From: DATKIY01 sp035543875
GTDB lineage: Bacteria; Actinomycetota; Actinomycetes; JAHEKZ01
Assembly: GCA_035543875.1 (NCBI GenBank)
Contig: DATKIY010000216.1
Coordinates: forward strand, 1-21,053
Direction: 5' to 3'
Length of the DNA: 21,053 nucleotides
Shown here: positions 6,800 through 15,847 of the stretch, one piece after another
How positions within the stretch are numbered: the stretch's first letter is position 1
Layout of the letters: each line of letters opens with the position of its first letter
Program-made: the position numbers and the translations under genes
Notes under the pieces: model-generated
The model's input: only the letters and a program-made list of their open reading frames with translations
Told to the model about the DNA's origin: nothing
Databases searched by the model: none

Positions 6800-9118
6800 T
6801 CAACGTGTGAAGCGAGTGACCAACCGCAGTTGCCCGGTGGTGCCAACCACTGCAAGCGCGCCCTGAATGTCAGTACGCCCGACAGTGACACCGGCCGCAG
6901 CAAGCGACTGGAGCAACTCCTCGTCGGGGTGGCCATAGGTGTTGTCGATTCCGACACTGACCAAGGCAAGGTCGGGGTTGACGGCTTGCCAGAAGCCCGG
7001 ATATTGGTTGGGCGAACCGTGATGAGGCACTTTGATGATCTCCGCGCGAAGGTCAGCCCCCGACTCCGTCAATGCTCGCTGCGCAGCCGGTTCCACGTCG
7101 CCGGTGAGCAGAACCCGCACGCCGCCCACCTCCACCATTAAGACCACGCTGGCGTTGTTCGGGTCGGACCCTTCACCGCGGATGACGCGTGCGGGCCACA
7201 GCACCTGCCATTGGATTGGACCGATCTGGCCGGACTGGCCCACCTCCGCGGTGACCACGTTCAGACCTTGCGTCCACTCGGCCACCAGGTCCGCCTGCTC
7301 TACCGGTTCGTTCAGCGGACTAACGAGCACCGTCCCGACACTTCGACCATCGAGGACAGCGGGGACACCCATGACATGGTCGGCGTGATCGTGTGTCAGA
7401 ACCAGCAGCGGGATCCGGTCCACGTCGAGTTGATCCAGACATCGATCGACAAGGACAGGATCGGGACCCGTGTCCACGACAAGCGCCGACCCGTGACCAG
7501 CTGACACCACAATCGCGTCCCCCTGCCCCACATCACACACGACGAGGAGCCAACCGGGTGGCGGCCAGCGGCCCGGTCCGTTGACAAACGCAATGGCTAT
7601 TGAAAGTGCGACCGCAAGTGCTAACCAGCCCCTGCAGCCGCGCAACAGGCGATGTTTGAAGACGGCTCGTACTCCAATCACGCCACCGATCAGCATCAGC
7701 AAGGCGGCGCCTGCACCGACCCAGCCGCTCGGCCAAGGGACTGTGGCAAGTGACGAATTGGCGGCACGATGCGCGACGAATGCAATCCACGCGGTCGGCC
7801 ACTGCGCCAGCCACGTGAGCACATTCGCGAGCCAAGGCGCTGCCGGTGACACTGCAGCCGCCCCCGCGCCCAAGACGGTCGCCGGCGCTACCGCGGGCGC
7901 GGCCAACAAGTTCGCTGGCACCGCGAGTAGTGCCACCTGACCTGAAAGGGCCACGGTCAACGGCAGGGTGGCGAGCTGGGCGGCCAGGGCGACAGCTAAG
8001 CCTTCGGCGATCGCGCGTGGCATGCGGAGCGAGAGCTTCGACGCCCACCGACCAGCCAAGCCAAGCAGCCCTGCGGTCGCAGCGACCGACAGAGCAAAAC
8101 CCCAGGATCGCGCAAGCCACGGATCGACGACCAGCAACAGCAGAACCGCGGCGAGCAACAGCCGCGGCCCGTTCCGTCTGCCAGTCGCAGCCACTGCGAC
8201 GACGGCAAGGGCGCCCATCACAGCAGCGCGTAACACCGACGGTTGCGGTCGAGCCAACAGCACAAACCAACCGACTGCCAGTAGCCCCACGACGGGAAGC
8301 GCGTAGCCACGGACTCGCACGTACCGCGCAATGAGAAGGACTGCCATCAACACGATTGCTACGTTGGCTCCCGAGACTGCAGTGAGATGCGCCAACCCGC
8401 TGGTTCGAAGGTCGTCGACAAGCGTCGGAGACAACTCGCTGGTATCTCCGACGACCAACGCGGGGAGCAGACCGCGTACATCGGGCGGTGCTCCGGACAC
8501 GGCGTCACGCAAGCCGCTGCGCATCCGCTCGGCTCCCTGGAGCAGGACACTTGGTTGCTCGACCAAGCCTGGTGGCCCACGCGCAAACAGCACGGCTGCT
8601 TCGGGCGTCAATCCGTCGGAAGGTTGCAGCGATCCTTCGAGCTTGACCGTCGCGCCGAACTTCAACTCGTCCCAACCAGTTGCATCGCCCATCACGACGA
8701 CTGGCGTACGCACTTTCCAGCTGTGCTCGGGTACAGAAACTTGCGTGACGCGCAGGTCAACCATCATTCCTCGAGCTGCGGCTCCGCCAAATCCAACCCT
8801 GTCCGTCCATCGAGGGTCAGTGGTGAGCGTTCCGACGACCGTCACGTCACGTCGCTGCGCCGCCAGCTCTGCAATCGGACCATGCTCATGCAAACCGATA
8901 CGGATCAGCATCGAGCAGGTGATGCCCGCAGCCATCAGACAGGCCACCCACACGATCGCGCGACGCCGCTGAACGACGCAAACGGCCAGGAGCAGCGCAA
9001 CCATGCTCAACGCCAAACGGTCCGACAGCGTCGGCGTTAGCCACGCCGCGATCCAGGCGGCGATAACACTGGGTAGAAGCCGAAGGTCGACTCGGGGAAC
9101 CTCTGACGAACCCGTCAC
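6800..9118 (-). CDS. comEC: ComEC/Rec2 competence DNA-transport protein
   Basis: A 772-aa membrane protein expected to carry single-stranded DNA across the cytoplasmic membrane during natural transformation. Domain order: N-terminal hydrophobic helices plus an OB-like DUF4131 region (~15-190), then the Competence core with many helices (~215-510; HLTAVSGANVAI at 244-255). A metallo-beta-lactamase-type domain follows (~522-772): CDVGQGDA 528-535, metal motif THDHADH 575-581, NNASVVL 654-660, LLTGDVE 670-676 and KVPHHGS 696-702. The metal ligands look intact, and this domain is proposed to be the nuclease that degrades the non-transported strand. The GTG start overlaps the comEA stop by four bases. 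Full length with no frameshift, so probably functional. Confidence 0.95.
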   Translation of the reverse strand: MTGSSEVPRVDLRLLPSVIAAWIAAWLTPTLSDRLALSMVALLLAVCVVQRRRAIVWVACLMAAGITCSMLIRIGLHEHGPIAELAAQRRDVTVVGTLTTDPRWTDRVGFGGAAARGMMVDLRVTQVSVPEHSWKVRTPVVVMGDATGWDELKFGATVKLEGSLQPSDGLTPEAAVLFARGPPGLVEQPSVLLQGAERMRSGLRDAVSGAPPDVRGLLPALVVGDTSELSPTLVDDLRTSGLAHLTAVSGANVAIVLMAVLLIARYVRVRGYALPVVGLLAVGWFVLLARPQPSVLRAAVMGALAVVAVAATGRRNGPRLLLAAVLLLLVVDPWLARSWGFALSVAATAGLLGLAGRWASKLSLRMPRAIAEGLAVALAAQLATLPLTVALSGQVALLAVPANLLAAPAVAPATVLGAGAAAVSPAAPWLANVLTWLAQWPTAWIAFVAHRAANSSLATVPWPSGWVGAGAALLMLIGGVIGVRAVFKHRLLRGCRGWLALAVALSIAIAFVNGPGRWPPPGWLLVVCDVGQGDAIVVSAGHGSALVVDTGPDPVLVDRCLDQLDVDRIPLLVLTHDHADHVMGVPAVLDGRSVGTVLVSPLNEPVEQADLVAEWTQGLNVVTAEVGQSGQIGPIQWQVLWPARVIRGEGSDPNNASVVLMVEVGGVRVLLTGDVEPAAQRALTESGADLRAEIIKVPHHGSPNQYPGFWQAVNPDLALVSVGIDNTYGHPDEELLQSLAAAGVTVGRTDIQGALAVVGTTGQLRLVTRFTR

Positions 9119-10083
9119 ACGCGAACCAGTGGCTGCAGATCCGCAAAAGTCGCATCGCCGATTCCAGAAACCTCCCGCAATTGCTCAATGCTGGTGAAGC
9201 TGCCGTTTTGCGTACGCCAGTCGATGATGGCTTGAGCAAGAACAGGACCAATCCCAGGCAGCGTGTCGAGCTGTTCCAAGGTTGCGGTATTGATGTCGAC
9301 AAGTTCTCCAGCTACCGCGCCAGGCGAGGTACTCGAACTCGCTGGCGGTACAGGCAGTTGGTGCACCGATGGAACCAAAACTTGCTCACCATCGACTAGG
9401 ACCTGCGCGAGATTGAGAGAGCTGGTATCCCCTCTGGCACGTACTCCCCCTGTTTCTTTTAGTGCGTCAATGACACGTGAACCAACCGCAAGCTCCACCA
9501 CGCCTGGACGTCGCACAAAGCCAGCCACATCAACCACAACGACCGATGCACTTGGTGTTGGAGACGCCACATCGACACCTTCCGCCTGGCCTGACGCCCC
9601 CTCAATGACCGGGGGCGCTGCTGCAGGTTCGACTGAACCTCCACGTGGCCAAGCGAGGAATGCCACGATGACGCCGCCGAACACCGCCCCGACCGCAAGC
9701 AGCATCAATCCACGAGCGGCAGGATGGTCCAACCGGAGACGGACCGGAGCCACGTCGAGGTGGTCTGGCGTGGCCACATCCGCTGCGGTCTGTGTAGAAG
9801 GCCCATCTTGCGTCGGCACCACTGGGTCAGCCGCCGTCACCGATTGAGTGGGTGATGCTCCCGTTGCGACCTCGAAGCGGCTAAGCGCTTCCTGCACCAG
9901 CTCATTCGTTGGCACCCACCCAGGGGTCAACGCGGCTAGACGAGCGCGCGCAACCTGAGAGCGACGGATACGGCGCGGACTCCACACCACTCGACGGTAC
10001 GAACTCTCAACCCATCGTCGACCGAACCAGACGACCGCTGTGGACACCTTCGCGTTGTGGATGACTCCAAAGAAGAGCCGCAT
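9115..10083 (-). CDS. comEA: ComEA-family DNA-binding protein with SLBB and HhH domains
   Basis: A 322-aa single-pass membrane protein expected to bind incoming double-stranded DNA outside the cytoplasmic membrane and hand it to ComEC. Seen: a basic Arg-rich N-terminal region (1-50), an Ala/Thr/Pro-rich stretch (72-118), a transmembrane helix (~124-145), an SLBB-like domain (VVVVDVAGFVRRPGVVEL, 181-198, to ~238), a Ser/Pro linker, and a double helix-hairpin-helix (261-322; LPGIGP 275-280, VSGIGD 305-310). The cytoplasmic N-terminus is about 120 residues, much longer than in B. subtilis ComEA. The ATG at 10083 lacks a clear Shine-Dalgarno. A later GTG (10047) is possible. Confidence 0.92.
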   Translation of the reverse strand: MRLFFGVIHNAKVSTAVVWFGRRWVESSYRRVVWSPRRIRRSQVARARLAALTPGWVPTNELVQEALSRFEVATGASPTQSVTAADPVVPTQDGPSTQTAADVATPDHLDVAPVRLRLDHPAARGLMLLAVGAVFGGVIVAFLAWPRGGSVEPAAAPPVIEGASGQAEGVDVASPTPSASVVVVDVAGFVRRPGVVELAVGSRVIDALKETGGVRARGDTSSLNLAQVLVDGEQVLVPSVHQLPVPPASSSTSPGAVAGELVDINTATLEQLDTLPGIGPVLAQAIIDWRTQNGSFTSIEQLREVSGIGDATFADLQPLVRV

Positions 10084-10158
10084 AGAGCGTTAACTATCTT
10101 CAAATTCTTGATTCCAAGACGGTACAGACGACACCTGAAAAGACGTTGTCCAAACTGT

Positions 10159-10172
10159 TGTCCCAGGGGACA
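10159..10172. promoter_or_regulatory. Small palindrome in the comEA / DivI1A-protein divergent gap
   Basis: TGTCCC-AG-GGGACA is a perfect 6-2-6 inverted repeat located 9 nt before the ATG at 10181 and overlapping its purine-rich Shine-Dalgarno region. A related TTGTCC copy lies at 10146-10151. It could be an operator or an RNA hairpin over the ribosome binding site. The rest of the 97-bp gap shows no convincing promoter. Confidence 0.3.
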
Positions 10173-10180
10173 CTGCGGGC

Positions 10181-11038
10181 ATGGGAGGAATGTCCCGGAT
10201 TCCGACTGAACGCCCTGAACAGACACTCGCACGCCTGCAGCAGGCGACGTCGACTCCGAAACCATCACGACCTCTCAGCAAACGCGTAAATTTCCCTGTC
10301 ACCCACTGGCGCTTGGGTTATGACACAGATCAGGTCGACCAGTTTCTCAACACCATCAACCACTACTCTTTTGAGGATATTGAGCGCCTTAGGTTCACCA
10401 ACACCCGTTACTCGCGGGGGTATCGAACACCCGACGTGGATCATTACCTAGAGCGACACCAACGCTTGCTGCTTCGACAACGAGGTGAAGAGATCTCAGC
10501 AGCGAGCTACCAGACGCCACCAAACTTCAACGAGATTTCGAACAGGTCGGCCCACGGCGCCCCTCCTGAGCGCCAAGGCGAATTGAAGCGGATCATGGGT
10601 TGGAACGCTGCCGCCATCTGTCTGCTGGTCGTAGCGGCCGCCATCGCACTCGTCACCCCGACAGCGCTCTACCCGTGGTCATCAATGTCCGCAGCAGCCG
10701 TAGGCACGGTGACAGCCGTAGATCACTCCGATGATGTTTGCCCAGTAACCGCGAACTTTGAGGTCGATGAGAAGGTCCACACCGCGCGCAGTGCCGCATC
10801 AAGCTCGGAGGGCTGTGGAGCGAAGATTGGTGACCACGTCGATGTTAGGTACTTGCCGACCAATCCCTACCGGGCACAGGTGGTGAGTGTTGACTTCATC
10901 GACCGTGGCTTCTATGGGCTGGGGTTCTTGCTGTGGCCAATCGGAATCGCGCTCCTGTTGATGACCCTTGTCGCCCGCTTTCGCTACGAGCGCAGGGTCA
11001 CTAAGGAACGGCACGACCGCGTGCAGAAACGTGAGTAG
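10181..11038 (+). CDS. Tandem DivI1A-motif protein with DUF3592-like membrane domain
   Basis: A 285-aa protein of unknown function. Two copies of the short DivI1A motif lie in the cytoplasmic N-terminus: FPVTHWRLGYDTDQVDQFL (38-56) and FTNTRYSRGYRTPDVDHYL (72-90), each with the x-GY-x4-VD-x-FL/YL core. A Gln/Arg-rich linker leads to a first transmembrane helix (~139-160), an extracytoplasmic segment of about 80 residues, and a second helix (~244-266) with a basic C-tail. The loop resembles DUF3592: VGTVTAVDH, then VDVRYLPTNPYRAQVVSVD, with Cys187 and Cys212 able to form a disulfide. DivI1A motifs occur in DivIVA/Wag31, which acts at curved membrane and poles. Polar localisation here is inferred. 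ATG at 10181 is chosen; ATG at 10190 is an alternative with GGAGG very close. Confidence 0.75.
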   Translation: MGGMSRIPTERPEQTLARLQQATSTPKPSRPLSKRVNFPVTHWRLGYDTDQVDQFLNTINHYSFEDIERLRFTNTRYSRGYRTPDVDHYLERHQRLLLRQRGEEISAASYQTPPNFNEISNRSAHGAPPERQGELKRIMGWNAAAICLLVVAAAIALVTPTALYPWSSMSAAAVGTVTAVDHSDDVCPVTANFEVDEKVHTARSAASSSEGCGAKIGDHVDVRYLPTNPYRAQVVSVDFIDRGFYGLGFLLWPIGIALLLMTLVARFRYERRVTKERHDRVQKRE

Positions 11039-11041
11039 GGA

Positions 11042-11059
11042 AGCCGACTTAAGTTGGCT
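11042..11059. promoter_or_regulatory. 18-bp near-perfect palindrome between the two plus-strand genes
   Basis: AGCCGACTT abuts AAGTTGGCT, complementary except for one G-T position, with no spacer. It starts 3 nt after the upstream stop and ends 30 nt before the next ATG. It may be an operator or a weak hairpin. No T tract follows, so it is not a standard terminator. Confidence 0.3.
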
Positions 11060-11088
11060 CCGGCCAGTTCCGATCTTGGAGCATGGCG

Positions 11089-11619
11089 ATGACCGATAGC
11101 TCGCAGCAACCCGAACCCGGTCGCCTCTCGATGAGCATGCTCTTGATGGCTGTCCTGTTCATCAGCGGCGGCGCAGGTGTCATCGCTTTCGCGATGACTA
11201 ATCACTCCGGCTCTGATCGGGCGGGCGCGGCCGATCACGTCATGGTCGACGCTTCGAGCCTGCACGCCTTCGAACTGCCCAAGGAGTTTGAAACCACCAA
11301 GGACGCCCCGGGGTGTACCCAAGCAAAGTTCTACCGTTGCTTTACGACGTACTTGGATGGCCCAGAAGCCGCGGTGTCTGTAACGACGGCTCTAGGCGCG
11401 ACAAGCTCCGACTCGGGTTCCGTGCACGAGGGATACCTGTACAAGATCTGCGGAAGCATTGCCGGAACCCCTGCGTCCGCTCGAGTCATCCCGTGGGACA
11501 AAGCGGCAATTAACACAGGACTTGGATCCTGGAGATTCCCCAGGAACGGTGATCCGAAATACGATGGAAGTGTTGTTCTCGTGACCATGTCGGCTGCAGG
11601 TCAAAGCGATTGTGCGTGA
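11089..11619 (+). CDS. Hypothetical membrane-anchored or exported protein with four cysteines
   Basis: I do not recognise this 176-aa protein. A short polar N-terminus with Pro and Gln is followed by one hydrophobic helix (SMLLMAVLFISGGAGVIAFAM, broken here only in description, residues ~15-36), then an extracytoplasmic domain of about 140 residues. That domain has four Cys (APGCTQ, YRCFTT, KICGSI and SDCA at the extreme C-terminus), enough for two disulfides. Charge is mixed and no enzyme motif is visible. The start is ATG at 11089 because GGAG (11078-11081) sits 7 nt upstream. The in-frame ATG at 11083 would be too close to it. It follows the DivI1A protein by 50 bp on the same strand, so the two may be co-expressed at the envelope. 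No strong terminator was seen downstream. Confidence 0.7.
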   Translation: MTDSSQQPEPGRLSMSMLLMAVLFISGGAGVIAFAMTNHSGSDRAGAADHVMVDASSLHAFELPKEFETTKDAPGCTQAKFYRCFTTYLDGPEAAVSVTTALGATSSDSGSVHEGYLYKICGSIAGTPASARVIPWDKAAINTGLGSWRFPRNGDPKYDGSVVLVTMSAAGQSDCA

Positions 11620-11644
11620 CCCTGCTGCGTCACAACACGGATTG

Positions 11645-12238
11645 CTACCAGTCTGGACTCTCGAAGGCCTGCTGCTGAAGTAGGTCGGGTAGCTGCGCTC
11701 CAAATTGCGTCGCTAGGTCACGAGCGATGTCCAGGTCTGCCGGCAAGAAGACGGGAACATCTGGGTCTCGGAAGGCGAACAGCTCGCCTCTCACTTCACC
11801 CAGCGCCGCGATCGGCAGTCCCATGAAACAGCCAACTGTTTCCCGCGGTGACTGCGCGATGTATTCGCGAACGACTTCCAGCGAGGACGACGTACTGAGG
11901 TATCCCTCGTGCGAGAGCAGCCGCTCTGTGGTAGCAGGGTAGGACGAAAGCGGATACCGCTGGTCGACCGGGAAACGAACCTGATCGGGCGCGAGACGAC
12001 CAACGTTTACCAGGTCGCGGAAGTCGTCGCCTTCAATCAACGTGATGCTGACACTGCGCGCATTCAGACATTCGCGTACTACCTCAGCGAAACCTTCGCT
12101 TGCACCTAGCAGGTCACTTGCTTCAGCCAAGACCTCGCGCACGGTCTGCGTGGCCCACAGCCGAGCAGCCGGGCTCCAACCACGTTGGTACCGGTAAGGG
12201 TCCTCGCGGTTGGGAACACCAGGACGCAGGTCAGACAC
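11645..12238 (-). CDS. GAF-domain-like protein
   Basis: A soluble protein of 197 aa. The central region reads like a GAF sensor fold (~35-185): SVSITLIEGDDFRDLVNVG for the first strands, then VDQRYPLSSYPATTERLL, then VGCFMGLPIAALGEVRGELF, matching the usual core where a conserved hydrophobic strand precedes a G-x-L-x-x-F turn, and a final helix. It has no attached kinase, cyclase or DNA-binding domain, so it is either a stand-alone ligand sensor or a protein-interaction partner. The GTG start at 12238 lies 16 nt after the degV stop, so it is probably the last gene of leuS-degV-GAF. The Shine-Dalgarno is weak. The ligand is unknown, and the family call rests on pattern similarity only. Confidence 0.65.
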   Translation of the reverse strand: MSDLRPGVPNREDPYRYQRGWSPAARLWATQTVREVLAEASDLLGASEGFAEVVRECLNARSVSITLIEGDDFRDLVNVGRLAPDQVRFPVDQRYPLSSYPATTERLLSHEGYLSTSSSLEVVREYIAQSPRETVGCFMGLPIAALGEVRGELFAFRDPDVPVFLPADLDIARDLATQFGAQLPDLLQQQAFESPDW

Positions 12239-12253
12239 GGCTGGCAGCCATTC

Positions 12254-13096
12254 TCAACGCGGGGCAATCGAGACTGCGATCATGCCCGGTCCCACGTGAG
12301 CACCAACGACTGCACCAACCTCGCCGACAGTGACGGCCACCGCTCCACCCAAGTGCTCCTGCAGCCGAGTGACCAGCGCTTGTGCTCGCTCGGGGTTGGA
12401 CAGGTGCTGGACAGCAACATCAGCCGCTCCCTCACCAATTCGTTCAATCGTGATCTCTTCCAGCCGCGCGAGTGCTTTCGACGCCGTTCGCACCTTCTCT
12501 AGCGGTTCCACGTGCCCATCGACCAGATGGAGCAGCGGCTTAACCGACAGCGCGGAGCCCAGCAGTGCCGCGGCTTTCCCGATTCGGCCCCCGCGCCGCA
12601 AGTACTCCAGGGTGTCCACGTAGAACAACACCGATGAACGCGCGCAGCGATCTCGGACGATCTGTTCCACCGTCAAAAGGTCGGCGCCCGTATTAGCCGC
12701 TTGAGCAGCGGTCAACACGGCAAACCCCATACCCATCCCGATCGAGTGGCTGTCAATCACCCGGACAGGAATTGTTGCTTCCTTCGCAGCCAGCTGAGCC
12801 GACTCGACCGTCGCAGACATCGACCCAGAAAGATGAACCGAGACGATCCCCGAGGCACCCGATTCCGCAGCCTGTCGATAGACGCTGGCGAACGCCGAAG
12901 GTGACGGTCTAGACGTACTGACAGGCGTCCACTCCCGCAGCGCGACCGCTACATCGGCCGACGAGACATCGGTTTCGTCACGTGACTCCCCACCTAGAAC
13001 CACTTGCACTGGGACGATCGTCACGCCGGCGGCACGCGCTTGAGCGGCCGGAAGATAAGCGGTCGAGTCGGTGACGACGACAACGTTTCCGCTCAT
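12254..13096 (-). CDS. DegV family fatty-acid-binding protein
   Basis: A 280-aa DegV protein. The family (FakB type) binds one fatty acid in a deep pocket and, in Firmicutes, presents it to the kinase FakA. Seen: N-terminal VVVVTDSTAYLP, TSRPS (61-65) plus SGSMSAT (90-96), which usually contact the carboxylate, DSHSIGMGMG (115-124), DTLEYLRRGGRIG (161-173), SVKPLL (184-189), and a C-terminal GAHVGPG. Length and motif order are typical. No FakA-like gene is in the window; a DAK-domain partner may be elsewhere. It lies 37 bp after leuS and 16 bp before the GAF-like gene on the same strand. Which lipid it carries cannot be read from sequence. Confidence 0.92.
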   Translation of the reverse strand: MSGNVVVVTDSTAYLPAAQARAAGVTIVPVQVVLGGESRDETDVSSADVAVALREWTPVSTSRPSPSAFASVYRQAAESGASGIVSVHLSGSMSATVESAQLAAKEATIPVRVIDSHSIGMGMGFAVLTAAQAANTGADLLTVEQIVRDRCARSSVLFYVDTLEYLRRGGRIGKAAALLGSALSVKPLLHLVDGHVEPLEKVRTASKALARLEEITIERIGEGAADVAVQHLSNPERAQALVTRLQEHLGGAVAVTVGEVGAVVGAHVGPGMIAVSIAPR

Positions 13097-13133
13097 GCCC
13101 GAAACAGTACGCGAGATCTACCCATCTCCGGCA

Positions 13134-15650
<2,517 letters not shown>

Positions 15651-15682
15651 GGCTACCTCGTTCGTCATTGGCTCGGGACACG

Positions 15683-15706
15683 AAAAAACCCCTCGAGCAC
15701 GAGGGG
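15683..15706 (-). terminator. Intrinsic terminator ahead of leuS (candidate attenuator)
   Basis: Reading the minus strand: CCCCTCG, loop TGCT, CGAGGGG, then six T residues (15688-15683). It is a textbook Rho-independent terminator, but it sits only 32 nt before the leuS start codon and well after the end of the upstream propeller gene. Its position argues for premature termination control of leuS rather than simple gene end marking. Confidence 0.8.
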
Positions 15707-15707
15707 C

Positions 15708-15754
15708 AGCCGCGCCGACATCAGTGCATACGCACCGGGTAGGTCAGCGCGGCT
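15708..15754 (-). promoter_or_regulatory. Long helix of the leuS leader
   Basis: On the minus strand AGCCGCGCTGAC (15754-15743) pairs with GTCGGCGCGGCT (15719-15708): 12 bp with one G-U. The loop contains a smaller GTGC/GCAC hairpin. The first arm overlaps the stop codon of the leader ORF, so a ribosome finishing that ORF would cover it. The second arm ends one base before the terminator stem, so the two helices can stack, and I see no direct mutual exclusion. Confidence 0.55.
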
Positions 15755-15779
15755 AGGTAAGGAGCAATCGCGTCCGCAT
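15753..15779 (-). CDS. Candidate leuS leader peptide with three consecutive Leu codons
   Basis: A 9-codon ORF reading MRTRLLLT-stop, with Leu codons TTG CTC CTT, followed by the 12-bp leader helix, the intrinsic terminator and leuS. This is the arrangement expected of ribosome-mediated attenuation, in which scarce charged tRNA-Leu stalls the ribosome at the Leu run. No Shine-Dalgarno precedes the ATG (CCTCC is the wrong strand). A TANNNT box, TAGCCT (15792-15787), lies 7 nt upstream, so the ORF could be translated from a leaderless transcript starting at its ATG. Leaderless leader peptides are known in actinobacteria. There is no good -35. Position and codon content support it; expression is untested. 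Confidence 0.55.
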   Translation of the reverse strand: MRTRLLLT

Positions 15780-15784
15780 GGAGG

Positions 15785-15824
15785 TCAGGCTACCCCATCA
15801 CCACGTAGCGATGGGGCAGCCTGA
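15785..15824 (-). terminator. Strong hairpin after the beta-propeller gene
   Basis: A 15-bp stem, TCAGGCTGCCCCATC with GATGGGGTAGCCTGA on the minus strand, has one G-U pair and a 10-nt loop. It begins 23 nt after the propeller gene stop. No T tract follows, so it is terminator-like but not canonical. Its 3' arm contains the TAGCCT box proposed as the -10 of the leuS leader. Confidence 0.55.
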
Positions 15825-15847
15825 TCAGCGTCCTGGTTATCCGCTAT

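Noticed and set aside
6084..6866. 260-codon plus-strand open frame
   Set aside because: Antisense to holA, no motifs; a shadow typical of GC-rich DNA.
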